From positions 1-59,215 of the forward strand of contig JAFGKO010000166.1 of the NCBI GenBank assembly GCA_016928525.1: 59,215 nucleotides of DNA. The letters are read 5' to 3'. Under the pieces are notes generated by a model. It was given only the letters and a program-made list of their open reading frames with translations, had not been told where the DNA came from and did no database searches. Numbering within the stretch: the first letter of the stretch is position 1; each line of letters opens with the position of its first letter. This document shows positions 16,205 through 25,114 of the stretch, in pieces. The position numbers were made by a program, and so were the translations under genes. Source of the stretch: Anaerolineales bacterium (lineage in GTDB: Bacteria; Chloroflexota; Anaerolineae; Anaerolineales; Villigracilaceae).

Positions 16205-16999
16205 ATGTGGGATACCCTGATTATTCACCCCTTTACAAATTTGCTGTTGTGGATCTACTCCCTGATGGCAAACGTCCCGGGCGCATTTGGCTGGGCGATC
16301 ATCCTGTTCACTATTGTCATCCGTGCTGTCACCTGGCCGTTGAACGCCCAACAACTGAAGGGCGCCCAGGCCATGCAGGAAATGCAAAATGACAAAGAGT
16401 GGCAGGCCATCCAGAAGAAATATGCCAAAGACAAAGAAAAGCTGGCGCAGGAACAGATGCGCGTTTATAAAGAAAAGGGCATTAACCCCTTTAGCTCCTG
16501 TTTGCCCACGCTGATCCAGTTCCCTATCATTATTGGTCTGTACCAGGCTATCATTCGCGCGCTTGCATCCGCGCCGCTTGGTTTGCTGCAACTGGCGCGT
16601 AGCGTATATCCCACTCTCAGTGCAGCGGCCCTCATTCCGCTCAATAGCCGTTTCCTGTGGATGGATCTGGGCCAACCCGAATCGATCCCGATTTTCGGCT
16701 TCAATTTTCCAACGCTGGCTGTTATCGTGGCGCTCACTACCTATATTCAATCCAAGTTGACCATGCCTGCCACTTCGAATCCCGGCGACCAATCCGCAAT
16801 GATGGGCAAGACTATGAGCATTTACATGCCGCTCCTGCTGGGCTATTTCGCGCTCACCTTCGCTTCCGGTCTGTCGGTGTATTTCATCACCAGCAACCTG
16901 CTGGGTATATTACAGTATGCTATGCAGGGTAAAGCCAACTGGCGTAACCTGTTACCAGGCGGCGACAAGCAAACCGGCACCAAAGCCAAGGCCAAATAG
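16205..16999 (+). CDS. yidC: YidC/Oxa1 membrane protein insertase
   Basis: A 264-residue insertase with about five membrane helices. The hydrophilic-groove Arg lies in FTIVIRAVTWPLN (near residue 40), a charged cytoplasmic hairpin spans about 60-95, and the core FSSCLPTLIQFPIIIGLYQAI is intact. It lacks the large periplasmic P1 domain of proteobacterial YidC, so it has the shorter Gram-positive/Oxa1 layout. It inserts membrane proteins alone or with SecYEG. It follows the lipoprotein gene by 11 bp and precedes jag. Confidence 0.96.
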   Translation: MWDTLIIHPFTNLLLWIYSLMANVPGAFGWAIILFTIVIRAVTWPLNAQQLKGAQAMQEMQNDKEWQAIQKKYAKDKEKLAQEQMRVYKEKGINPFSSCLPTLIQFPIIIGLYQAIIRALASAPLGLLQLARSVYPTLSAAALIPLNSRFLWMDLGQPESIPIFGFNFPTLAVIVALTTYIQSKLTMPATSNPGDQSAMMGKTMSIYMPLLLGYFALTFASGLSVYFITSNLLGILQYAMQGKANWRNLLPGGDKQTGTKAKAK

Positions 17000-17017
17000 G
17001 CTTTAAGGGAGGAAATC

Positions 17018-17857
17018 ATGAACGAGAAACCAACGCTTGAGATTATCGCCCCCACTGTCGAGGAAGCCCTTGCGCAGGGCCTGGCACAGCTTGGCCTGCC
17101 CGCTGAGGCAGTCAGCATGGAAGTATTGGACGCTGGTACGAAAGGGTTGTTTGGATTGGGCGGACGCCAGGTGCGCGTGCGCCTGACAGTTAAATCGGAT
17201 GAAGAGGTTACCTCCTCGGAGCCGACCCCTTCCGCCTCAAAACCGGACCGTGAGCCCTTCGATCAAACTAAGGGCAGGCCTGCTCCCGTTTCCCCGCTGC
17301 CATTGGGCAGGGCCTCGAAAGGGAAACCCGAGCCCAAGCCAAAAGAGCCCGCCCCGAGCCCTGTCCTTGAAGAAGGCGCTGGAACGGACGAGTTGCTTAA
17401 CCTGGCCGAAGAGACCGTATCCAAACTGCTGTATCACATGAACTTGCAGGCGCAGGTTTCGGCCCATTATGAAGAAACCGACCGTGAGGATCGCCGCGCC
17501 ATCCATGTGGACGTGCGCGGAGATGACCTGAGCATCCTGATCGGACGCCGTTCGGAGACATTGAACGCTTTCCAATATGTTGCCAGCTTGATGGTTGGCA
17601 AACAAGTACAGCAGTGGGTACAACTTGTGGTGGATGTGGAAGGCTACCGCAACCGCCGCGAACGCCAATTGCGCCAGATGGCTCGCCGCATGGCTGAGCA
17701 GGTTGTCAAGACTGGGCGCCGCCAGGTGCTGGAGCCTATGTCGGCCAATGAACGTCGCATCATCCACCTCGAATTGCGCGAGCACCCCGCTGTCACAACC
17801 GAAAGCGTAGGGGAAGAGCCACACCGGAAAGTTACCATCATCCCCAAAGATTCCTAA
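17018..17857 (+). CDS. jag: Jag/KhpB RNA-binding protein
   Basis: A 279-residue RNA-binding protein with three parts. The Jag-N domain (about 1-55) contains the KGLFGLGGRQV motif. A long Pro/Lys/Glu-rich linker (65-120) follows, then a KH domain with LIGRRSETLNAFQYVASLM and a C-terminal R3H domain around MSANERRIIHLELREHPAVTTES. Homologues (KhpB/EloR) bind RNA with KhpA and link to cell division and elongation. GGGAGG precedes ATG. It is the last gene of the rpmH operon, ending at a strong terminator. Confidence 0.95.
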   Translation: MNEKPTLEIIAPTVEEALAQGLAQLGLPAEAVSMEVLDAGTKGLFGLGGRQVRVRLTVKSDEEVTSSEPTPSASKPDREPFDQTKGRPAPVSPLPLGRASKGKPEPKPKEPAPSPVLEEGAGTDELLNLAEETVSKLLYHMNLQAQVSAHYEETDREDRRAIHVDVRGDDLSILIGRRSETLNAFQYVASLMVGKQVQQWVQLVVDVEGYRNRRERQLRQMARRMAEQVVKTGRRQVLEPMSANERRIIHLELREHPAVTTESVGEEPHRKVTIIPKDS

Positions 17858-17875
17858 TTTTGATTCAAAGGCCAC

Positions 17876-17910
17876 CTTGCGAAGGTTACAAAACCTTCGC
17901 AAGTTTTTTT
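17876..17910 (+). terminator. rho-independent terminator after jag
   Basis: A perfect 12-bp stem, CTTGCGAAGGTT / AACCTTCGCAAG, with the loop ACAA is followed by seven T. It closes the rpmH-jag operon. The same stem sequence occurs again at 36440-36466, so it may derive from a dispersed repeat. Confidence 0.93.
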
Positions 17911-17917
17911 AAGACGG

Positions 17918-17923
17918 TATAAT
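17918..17923 (+). promoter_or_regulatory. -10 box giving a leaderless pfkB-type transcript
   Basis: TATAAT lies six bases before the ATG at 17930, so transcription should start at or next to the start codon. No ribosome-binding site is present. The -35 region would fall inside the terminator stem and is not convincing. Confidence 0.65.
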
Positions 17924-17929
17924 TCGTGC

Positions 17930-18778
17930 ATGTATAACCTCGTCCCCTTGGAGCCGGTAGATTATTTGATCATCGGTCATATAACCCATGACCTGACCCC
18001 GTTGGGCCCGCGGCTGGGTGGGACGGCTGCATATTCTGCGCTCACAGCGCGGGCGCTTGGTATGCAAGTTGGCGTCGTTACAGCCAGTGGCGCAGAGGCT
18101 GATTTGGATGCCTTGCAGGATATCTTGGTTATATCTGCCCCGTCTGCACATAGCACTACATTTGAAAACATTTATTCCAAAAACGGTCGCAGACAGATAT
18201 TGCATCACCGAGCGGAACAATTGTCATTTGACAGTGTGCCAGAAAGCTGGCGGAAAGCACCCATCATTCAGCTTGGCCCGGTTGCACGGGAAGTGGAAGC
18301 AATATTGCCTGATTCGTTTACTCCATCCTTGTTGGGGCTTACGCCGCAAGGTTGGCTGCGTGCCTGGGATGAATCCGGTCGGGTGATACACGCAGCTTGG
18401 GAATCCGCCGAGCAGGCTCTCGGTCGGGCTGGAGCCGTGGTGGTCAGCGTCGAAGATGTCGCTGGGGTTGAAGAGCAGATCGAGTTCATGGCGGCGCATA
18501 CTCGCATCCTGGTTGTCACCGAAGCAGCGGCTGGCGCTCGTCTTTACTGGCATGGCGACCAACGCCGATTCCGCGCTCCTGCGGTGCAGGAAATAGATGC
18601 CACAGGCGCGGGCGATATTTTTGCGGCAGCTTTTTTCATCCGGTTGCTGGCTACCCGTGACCCGTGGGAGGCGGCCCGCTTTGCAACACATCTATCAGCA
18701 CACTCTGTGACACGCTCAGGGTTGAAAGGTGTCCCGACCGCTGAGGAAATCCAAGCCTGTATGGTGGAGGTTTTTTAG
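17930..18778 (+). CDS. PfkB-family carbohydrate/nucleoside kinase
   Basis: A 282-residue sugar or nucleoside kinase of the ribokinase fold. The N-terminal GPRLGGTAAYSALTARALG block (about 26-44) binds substrate, and DATGAGDIFAAAF (223-235) supplies the anion hole and catalytic Asp229. At 282 residues it is somewhat short. The substrate is not identifiable. The transcript seems leaderless. The gene runs into parA with a three-base gap, so it shares their operon; whether that reflects function is unknown. Confidence 0.88.
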   Translation: MYNLVPLEPVDYLIIGHITHDLTPLGPRLGGTAAYSALTARALGMQVGVVTASGAEADLDALQDILVISAPSAHSTTFENIYSKNGRRQILHHRAEQLSFDSVPESWRKAPIIQLGPVAREVEAILPDSFTPSLLGLTPQGWLRAWDESGRVIHAAWESAEQALGRAGAVVVSVEDVAGVEEQIEFMAAHTRILVVTEAAAGARLYWHGDQRRFRAPAVQEIDATGAGDIFAAAFFIRLLATRDPWEAARFATHLSAHSVTRSGLKGVPTAEEIQACMVEVF

Positions 18779-18781
18779 TTT

Positions 18782-19570
18782 ATGGGAAGGATTTATACGC
18801 TTGTCAATCAAAAAGGTGGGGTGGGGAAGACAACCACGGCTATTAATCTGGGATCTTATCTGGCATATTTTGGCCAGCGTGTTTTAATTGTAGACCTTGA
18901 CCCACAGGCAAATGCTACCTCTTGCCTGGGTGTGGATAAGCACAATGTCCAGGGCAGCACCTATGATGCCATGCTCGGCTCGACCCCGGCCAGTTCATTA
19001 GTGCTCTATAATGAGCGTCTGAAACTGGCTTTGCTGCCTTCTTCTCCAGCGTTGGCCGGTGCAGAAGTGGAACTGGTGAATTTGCCCAGGCGCGAGGCGC
19101 GCTTGAAGCAGGCTATCTCTTCGCTGGCAGAGCGCTATGATTATGTGTTGATTGATTGCCCGCCCTCGCTCGGCTTGTTGACGGTAAACGGACTGATTGC
19201 AGCTCGCGATGGAGTCATTATCCCGGTGCAATGTGAATATTTGGCTCTGGAAGGTTTAGGCCAGCTCACACAGACTTTACAGCTTGTTCGCTCCGGTCTG
19301 TTCCCCGAACTCAAGGTGCGTGGTGTAGTACTGACCATGTTCGATATTCGCACCAGGCTCTCCACAGACGTGGTGACAGAAGTCAACCGCCACTTCCCGG
19401 AACAGGCTTTTAAATCGGTGGTGCCGCGCAGCATTCGCCTGGCGGAGGCGCCTTCCTATGGCTTGCCGGTCTCGGACTATGCACCCCGTTCGAGCGGTGC
19501 GCGAGCTTACGAAGGACTGGCGCGTGAAGTGCTTGCAGGGGACGGGGTTCAGATCCCAGTAGTGGATTGA
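18782..19570 (+). CDS. parA: chromosome-partitioning ATPase ParA/Soj
   Basis: A 262-residue ParA ATPase with the deviant Walker A KGGVGKTT at residues 11-18, Walker A' IVDLDPQANATSCLG (near 38-52) and Walker B VLIDCPPSLGLLT. It binds DNA nonspecifically when ATP-bound and moves ParB-parS complexes to segregate the chromosome. It lacks an N-terminal helix-turn-helix, so it is the chromosomal (Soj) type. parB follows 40 bp downstream. Confidence 0.96.
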   Translation: MGRIYTLVNQKGGVGKTTTAINLGSYLAYFGQRVLIVDLDPQANATSCLGVDKHNVQGSTYDAMLGSTPASSLVLYNERLKLALLPSSPALAGAEVELVNLPRREARLKQAISSLAERYDYVLIDCPPSLGLLTVNGLIAARDGVIIPVQCEYLALEGLGQLTQTLQLVRSGLFPELKVRGVVLTMFDIRTRLSTDVVTEVNRHFPEQAFKSVVPRSIRLAEAPSYGLPVSDYAPRSSGARAYEGLAREVLAGDGVQIPVVD

Positions 19571-19610
19571 TCATTGCTAATGCTTTTTGTAGATAGGTAA
19601 GGAGTAACGC

Positions 19611-20525
19611 ATGCCTCAGCGTTCTGGTCTTGGCAAAGGATTGGATGCCCTCATCCCCTCCACACCTGCTTTGCAACAAACCGCAGTGGGTGAGGGGGGT
19701 GTCTCACAACTTCCGGTGGATGTAATCCTTCGCAACCCTCGGCAACCCCGCAACCAGTTCGATGCGAAAGACTTGGAGGAGCTGACTGCTTCCATCCGCG
19801 AACATGGCATTATCCAGCCGTTGATTGTTTCGCCAGGGACAGGCGGGATCTACACACTGATTGCCGGGGAACGCCGCTTGGAAGCAGCCAAGCAGGCGGG
19901 ATTGCGTACCGTACCGGCCATCTTACGTCAGGCCAGCGACCGCGAATTGCTTGAACTGGCGTTGATTGAGAATATCCAGCGCGCAGAGCTGAATCCGCTG
20001 GAAGAAGCGGAAGCCTATCGCCAATTGACCGAGGATTTCGGTCTTTCTCACGAGGAAGTTGCCTCGCGAGTGGGGAAGAGTCGCCCGGCTGTAAGCAATA
20101 CCCTGCGCTTATTACAACTGTCTGATACCGTTAAGAAAACTCTCGTCGCGAGCTATGCTCACACAGATGAAGATGATCAGGATATCGAGCAACAGAATGA
20201 AAGTAAATTCCGTTTGAGCGAAGGACATGCGCGTGCCCTGCTGCGCTTATCAACGTATCAGGCACAAGATGCGGCCTTGAAATCAGTGGAAGCAGGCAGG
20301 CTCAATGTCCGTCAGACAGAGGCACTCGTGAAGAGATTGGGTGGAGAAAAACCCCCATTGGTCCCGAAGAAAGCCCCACCTCCCGAAGTGATCGAACTGG
20401 AGGAACGCCTGCGAACCAGCCTGGGCACCAAAGTCATTATGCGGCATGGCAAAAAAGGCGGCACGGTCACTATTCATTATTACTCTGATGAAGAGCTGGA
20501 TACTTTGCTGAATAGATTGTTGTAA
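19611..20525 (+). CDS. parB: ParB/Spo0J partition protein
   Basis: A 304-residue ParB. The N-terminus has a ParA-stimulating segment (PQRSGLGKGLDALIP). The CTPase/ParB-N domain (about 33-125) shows PRQPRNQFD, the nucleotide pocket in GERRLEAAKQAGLRTVPA and ENIQRAELNPLEEA. A helix-turn-helix follows (HEEVASRVGKSRPAVSNTLRLLQL), then a C-terminal dimerisation domain. An acidic insert (HTDEDDQDIEQQNES) lies in the central domain. I found no parS consensus site nearby. Confidence 0.96.
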   Translation: MPQRSGLGKGLDALIPSTPALQQTAVGEGGVSQLPVDVILRNPRQPRNQFDAKDLEELTASIREHGIIQPLIVSPGTGGIYTLIAGERRLEAAKQAGLRTVPAILRQASDRELLELALIENIQRAELNPLEEAEAYRQLTEDFGLSHEEVASRVGKSRPAVSNTLRLLQLSDTVKKTLVASYAHTDEDDQDIEQQNESKFRLSEGHARALLRLSTYQAQDAALKSVEAGRLNVRQTEALVKRLGGEKPPLVPKKAPPPEVIELEERLRTSLGTKVIMRHGKKGGTVTIHYYSDEELDTLLNRLL

Positions 20526-20529
20526 TAAG

Positions 20530-20556
20530 TAGGGGTAGGTTTCGAACCTGCCCCTA
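20530..20556. repeat. hairpin repeat after parB
   Basis: TAGGGGTAGGTT pairs with AACCTGCCCCTA around a TCG loop, with one G-T wobble. No U-tract follows directly. It may act as a weak terminator or be a copy of a dispersed palindromic repeat. Confidence 0.6.
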
Positions 20557-20568
20557 TGGTATTTCTAT

Positions 20569-22146
20569 ATGGAAATCCTTTACAACGCGCGTATCTATAC
20601 CCTCGAAAACTCTCAGCTGATAGCTTCTGCCATCGCAATCGAGTACGGGCGCATTGTAGCGGTTGGTGAAACGGCTGAATTGTTTTCTGGGTTTGACCGA
20701 GCGGAGAAACGAGATATGGGCGGGCGAATCATCCTGCCCGGCCTGACCGATGCGCATCTGCATCTCGAACAGTATGCTCTATCCTTGCAAAAAATTGATT
20801 GCGAAACCGACACGCTGGACGAATGTTTACGACGCGTCGAAGAACGTGTCCGTTCCGCCAAACCTGGCGAGTGGATCTTGGGTCATGGCTGGAACCAAAA
20901 TAATTGGGGGCAATGGCCCACTGCCACCGGCCTGGACAAAATTGCACCCAATAACCCCGTTTATCTCACAGCAAAATCTTTGCACGCGGCCTGGGCCAAC
21001 TCCGCGGCTTTGAAGAAAGCAGGCCTCACATCCAGTTCCCCTGACCCTGTGAATGGGCAGCTCCAGCGTGATGCAGATGGTCAGCTCACCGGCATTCTGC
21101 TTGAAACGGCCATGGAACTGGTCGGTAAGATCATCCCGGCGCCAAGTGTAGAGGCTATTGCTGAGGCCATTGAGCAAGCTCAGCCGATTCTATTGCGTAC
21201 AGGGCTTACTGGCGTTCACGATTTCGACCGTCGTAACTGCTTCATGGCTCTCCAGCAGCTTCATTCAAGCGGCAAGCTGAAATTGCGCGTTACGAAAAGC
21301 ATCCCGCTCGATGACCTTGATCATGCCGTTGAACTTGGCCTGCGCACTGGCTTCGGTGATGACTGGCTGCGTATTGGTTCGGTCAAGGCCTTTATGGATG
21401 GTGCTCTGGGTCCGCGCACGGCGGCCATGTTTCAACCCTACTTGAATGAGCCGGAGAATCGCGGTATTCTGAATATGGATGCCGAAGAACTATTCGAAGC
21501 TGGTCGCAAAGCTGTGGAAGTGGGACTCAGCTTGGCAGTCCATGCCATTGGAGACCGCGCCAACCACGAAGTACTGGACGCCTACGAACAACTGCGTCGC
21601 TTCGAACGGGACCGCAGCCTGCCTCCGTTAAGGCATCGTATCGAACATGTCCAGGTAATCCACCCCGATGACGCTGGTCGGTTGGCTGAACTTGGGATTA
21701 TCGCCTCCATGCAACCTGTCCATGCGACTTCTGACATGTATATGGCCGACCAGTATTGGGGTGAGCGTGCGGCGCTTTCCTATGCTTGGGGCACCCAGTT
21801 GCAGCAAGGCGCACAACTGGTCTTCGGCTCCGATGCGCCCGTGGAATCCCCCAATCCCTTCTGGGGATTGCACGCAGCGGTTACCCGTCAGCGCGCAGAT
21901 GGTTCACCTGGCATCGATGGCTGGTATCCTGCGCAACGCCTGTCTATGCAACAGGCAATTGAGGGATATACGTTGGGTGCAGCCTATGCCGCAGGGATGG
22001 AAGAACGTTTGGGTAAACTTGCCCCCGGCTACCTGGCGGATTTAATTGTCTTAGCGCAAGACCCATTTGTTATTTCACCGGTTGATGTGCTGGAAATGGA
22101 ATCTTCAGCAACGATGGTTAGCGGCGAATGGGTTTGGCAATCTTAG
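20569..22146 (+). CDS. YtcJ-like metal-dependent amidohydrolase
   Basis: A 525-residue hydrolase of the amidohydrolase superfamily. The metal site begins with LTDAHLHLEQYA (about 59-70), and further ligands lie in SLAVHAIGDRANHEV and RHRIEHVQVI, with the final Asp in FGSDAPVESPNPFWGL. Such enzymes hydrolyse C-N bonds; the YtcJ group acts on diverse amides and the substrate here is unknown. No signal peptide is visible. The ATG at 20569 has no clear ribosome-binding site and lies just after a hairpin. It is followed by the kinase cluster but is probably unrelated to it. Confidence 0.88.
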   Translation: MEILYNARIYTLENSQLIASAIAIEYGRIVAVGETAELFSGFDRAEKRDMGGRIILPGLTDAHLHLEQYALSLQKIDCETDTLDECLRRVEERVRSAKPGEWILGHGWNQNNWGQWPTATGLDKIAPNNPVYLTAKSLHAAWANSAALKKAGLTSSSPDPVNGQLQRDADGQLTGILLETAMELVGKIIPAPSVEAIAEAIEQAQPILLRTGLTGVHDFDRRNCFMALQQLHSSGKLKLRVTKSIPLDDLDHAVELGLRTGFGDDWLRIGSVKAFMDGALGPRTAAMFQPYLNEPENRGILNMDAEELFEAGRKAVEVGLSLAVHAIGDRANHEVLDAYEQLRRFERDRSLPPLRHRIEHVQVIHPDDAGRLAELGIIASMQPVHATSDMYMADQYWGERAALSYAWGTQLQQGAQLVFGSDAPVESPNPFWGLHAAVTRQRADGSPGIDGWYPAQRLSMQQAIEGYTLGAAYAAGMEERLGKLAPGYLADLIVLAQDPFVISPVDVLEMESSATMVSGEWVWQS

Positions 22147-22155
22147 GGAGAAAAT

Positions 22156-23175
22156 ATGGAACAACGAACACAACTTACCCCTGAAATGCTTGTCCCCCGC
22201 CTGGGTGAATATCTGGTGCAGCGCGAATTCATCACTGATATCGATTTGCAAAAGGCGCTTGCTTATCAGCAGGAACAAATGGCGAACAGTCAAACCTACT
22301 TGCTGGGACAGGCATTGATCGATTTGAAATTGATCGATCGCGCCATCCTCGATCAGGCGGTCACTGAGCAGATCATCCAACTTCGCTCGGCCTTACAGGC
22401 AGCCAACCGCAACCTGGAGCGTCGTGTGCAAGAGCGCACGGCAGAGTTACAAAAAGCGCTGGAACGACTATCAGAGCTAAGCCAGATGAAAGCGAATTTT
22501 GTCAGCAATGTTTCGCACGAATTGCGCACACCCTTGACGCACGTTAAAGGTTATCTGGAGTTGCTGGTCACAGAATCTCTGGGCTCTGTAACAGAGGAGC
22601 AACGCCATGCCCTTCTTGTGAGCCAGAAGTCAGCCGCTCGTCTGGAGGAGATGATCGACGATCTGATCATGTTCTCATTGACATCCAAAGGCGAACTCAG
22701 TATCAAGCAGGAAGCAGTGGACATTCGCCGGCTGGCCAATCTGGCAATCAAAGCCGCTGCTGAAAAGGCGGCAACCCGGGATGTTACAGTTCACTCTGTG
22801 ATCGATGATAATATTCCTTTTGTCCAGGCGGATTCGCAGAAGATCTCTTGGGTGCTCTCCCAGCTTTTCGATAACGGAATCAAGTTTACGCCCGCCGGCG
22901 GACGCGTTGTCCTGAGTGTCCAGAGAGAAGCAGACAATCTGGTTATGATTTCCGTAACCGATACCGGTATTGGAATCCCGCCGGCACAGGTCGCTGAGAT
23001 TTTCGAACCTTTTCATCAGCTGGATGAAACATCTACCAGACACTATGGTGGTGCAGGCCTGGGGTTGTCGCTGGTGAGACAAATTGTAGAAGCGCATGGC
23101 TCGATGATCGATGTACAGTCAACCGAGGGACATGGAACAACGTTTCGTTTTCCTCTGCTGGCCGTTGAATCATAA
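22156..23175 (+). CDS. soluble histidine kinase with MshEN-like N-terminal domain
   Basis: A 339-residue kinase without membrane helices. Residues 15-38 (RLGEYLVQREF...LAYQ) and 49-72 (LLGQALIDLKL...VTEQ) match the paired 24-residue motifs of the MshEN/GspE-N domain, which binds cyclic di-GMP in MshE-type ATPases. A coiled coil follows (75-108), then HisKA with VSHELRTPLTH and His121, and an ATPase with DNGIKFTPAGG, DTGIGIP and GAGLGLSLV. The first motif has Glu where Gly is usual, so ligand binding is uncertain. It opens a run of signalling genes ending at cpaF. Confidence 0.85.
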   Translation: MEQRTQLTPEMLVPRLGEYLVQREFITDIDLQKALAYQQEQMANSQTYLLGQALIDLKLIDRAILDQAVTEQIIQLRSALQAANRNLERRVQERTAELQKALERLSELSQMKANFVSNVSHELRTPLTHVKGYLELLVTESLGSVTEEQRHALLVSQKSAARLEEMIDDLIMFSLTSKGELSIKQEAVDIRRLANLAIKAAAEKAATRDVTVHSVIDDNIPFVQADSQKISWVLSQLFDNGIKFTPAGGRVVLSVQREADNLVMISVTDTGIGIPPAQVAEIFEPFHQLDETSTRHYGGAGLGLSLVRQIVEAHGSMIDVQSTEGHGTTFRFPLLAVES

Positions 23176-23190
23176 GGAATCAGGCTGAAA

Positions 23191-24387
23191 ATGTCCGACT
23201 CGCAACTTGACCCAAGAACGCTGGCATACATTCAAAACCTTGTTCAAGCTGCCAGCATGACAGATGATTGGAAGGGTGGCCTGGATAAATTACTGATTGC
23301 TTTGCGTAATGAATTTGTCTTTGATAATGTTGTCATTTATGTGGTAGATCCGGCCACGCTGAGTCTGGAAGTTGAATATGCTCGCGCCGTAGGTCGCGGT
23401 AAAGCTGCTGAGGCGGATGCGGCCTGGGGGGAGAGTCTGGCCAACCTGGTGCTGGCAAGAGAAAGCATGATCGTTCAGGATCCTGTTGAGGGAGCCACTG
23501 AAAGGCTGTCTCAAGCTTATCTGTTGGGTTTACCCCTCTATGACGGTTCAAAAGCAATGGGGGTAATGATTTTTGTTCGTTTTGGTGGGCCTGCTTATAA
23601 AGATACCAAAATACCATTGGCAATTGTGGCGGGGAGTTGGGCTTCTGCCCTCTTGAACCGCAAGGCCCATAAAGAAACGCAGCAACAATTGGATGCTTTG
23701 CGCCAGAAAGTGCAGTTACAGGATGATTTTCTCGCCACTATTTCGCATGAGTTGCGTACCCCTCTCGGTTTTATCAAAGGATATTCCACAACCTTGCTTC
23801 GTTCAGATATAACCTGGGATAGCGAAGTTAGTAAAGAATTCCTGACGATTATTGATGAGGAAGCAGACCGATTGGCACAGTTGATTGATAATATTCTTGA
23901 GTCGGCCAAATTGCAAAGTCGATCTGTTCAACTGAACGTTCAGCCGTTGCGCCTTGATGCTTTAATCCGCGATGTGGTCATTCGTGTTCGTACACGGCAC
24001 AAGGATCTTGATGTGGATCTTCAACTTGAAGCGGTCCCTCCTATTCAAGGAGACAACGTTCGTTTAACTCAAGTGTTTGAGAACTTGTTCAGCAATGCCG
24101 TCAAGTATGCTGAGGGGGCAAAAATTAGTGTCGTTGCCAAACCGGTCGGCGACTCACTGTTAGTTACTTTTTCCGATCAAGGACCGGGTATCCCACGGGC
24201 TTATTTACCTTATATCTTTGAACGTTTTTATCGTGTACCAGGTGATCGTTCTAATACTGGCAGTGGGTTAGGGTTATACATTTGCAATCAAATCATTATG
24301 GCTCATCGTGGTAAGATTTGGGTAGAGTCTGAATTAAATCAAGGTACTACTTTCTATATTCAGTTGCCAATCGAATCGATGTTTTGA
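23191..24387 (+). CDS. GAF-domain histidine kinase
   Basis: A 398-residue cytoplasmic kinase with an N-terminal GAF-like domain (about 10-150), HisKA with TISHELRTPLG and His186, and an ATPase with ENLFSNAVKYAEG, DQGPGIP and SGLGLYICN. AAGGA precedes the ATG, 15 bp after the previous kinase. The response regulator follows 29 bp later and is the probable partner. Codon use drifts to lower GC toward its 3' end. Confidence 0.92.
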   Translation: MSDSQLDPRTLAYIQNLVQAASMTDDWKGGLDKLLIALRNEFVFDNVVIYVVDPATLSLEVEYARAVGRGKAAEADAAWGESLANLVLARESMIVQDPVEGATERLSQAYLLGLPLYDGSKAMGVMIFVRFGGPAYKDTKIPLAIVAGSWASALLNRKAHKETQQQLDALRQKVQLQDDFLATISHELRTPLGFIKGYSTTLLRSDITWDSEVSKEFLTIIDEEADRLAQLIDNILESAKLQSRSVQLNVQPLRLDALIRDVVIRVRTRHKDLDVDLQLEAVPPIQGDNVRLTQVFENLFSNAVKYAEGAKISVVAKPVGDSLLVTFSDQGPGIPRAYLPYIFERFYRVPGDRSNTGSGLGLYICNQIIMAHRGKIWVESELNQGTTFYIQLPIESMF

Positions 24388-24416
24388 TTTTTCTTGTTGC
24401 AAAAAGGAGTGTCTGA

Positions 24417-25112
24417 ATGTCCAAACGAATTCTCATTGTGGATGATGAACCTCGTTACCTGCGGTTGCTAGAAGCCAACCTGCGTACGGAGGGATATGAA
24501 GTAGCTACTGCACAGGACGGTGTACAGGCAATAGACACGTTCTCTTCCCAACCTATTGATCTTATTTTGTTGGATATTATGATGCCTCGTATGGATGGGT
24601 TTTCCACCTGTCAGCGCATCCGAGAATATTCAAACGTACCCATTATCATGCTGACTGCGAAAGGTGAAGAACAAGATCGCGTTCGCGGTCTGGACCTCGG
24701 GGCGGACGACTATCTTGTCAAACCTTTCTCAGCGACAGAATTGCTCGCGCGAGTCCGCGCTGTATTGCGGCGCAGCCAGCTTCCTACGGAAACCGGGCAA
24801 ACACGTTTTTTCACGCATGGCGACCTTAAAATTGATTTTGCACGTGCAGAAGTCTGGCGCGCTGAACATGCCGTCTCTCTCTCAGCGACTGAATACCGCC
24901 TGTTGTTACAGTTTGCACACAATGTTGGCAATATCCTTACTTCTGAAGAGCTGTTGACTGGTGTCTGGGGACCAGAATACAAATTAGAAAAAGAAATTCT
25001 GTGGGTTAGCATTGCTCGTCTGCGGCAGAAGTTGGAAGAGGACCCACATGCTCCCAAACACATTGTCACTCGTTCAGGATTAGGATATCTGATGCCGCCT
25101 ATTGAATCTTGA
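24417..25112 (+). CDS. OmpR/PhoB-family response regulator
   Basis: A 231-residue two-domain regulator. The receiver domain (1-120) has DDEP at the acidic pocket, phospho-acceptor Asp53 in LILLDIMMPRMDG, the Thr of MLTAKG and the Lys of YLVKPF. A winged-helix DNA-binding domain occupies 135-229 with ATEYRLLLQFAHN and SIARLRQKLEEDP. AAAAGGAG precedes ATG. It is very likely phosphorylated by one or both upstream kinases. Its targets are unknown; the downstream cpaE gene starts two bases after its stop. Confidence 0.95.
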   Translation: MSKRILIVDDEPRYLRLLEANLRTEGYEVATAQDGVQAIDTFSSQPIDLILLDIMMPRMDGFSTCQRIREYSNVPIIMLTAKGEEQDRVRGLDLGADDYLVKPFSATELLARVRAVLRRSQLPTETGQTRFFTHGDLKIDFARAEVWRAEHAVSLSATEYRLLLQFAHNVGNILTSEELLTGVWGPEYKLEKEILWVSIARLRQKLEEDPHAPKHIVTRSGLGYLMPPIES

Positions 25113-25114
25113 TA

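Noticed and set aside
18782..20525. parS sites near parAB
   Set aside because: I looked for the TGTTTCACGTGAAACA consensus and its CACGTG core around parAB and found none; the few CACGTG strings in the window lie in unrelated genes.
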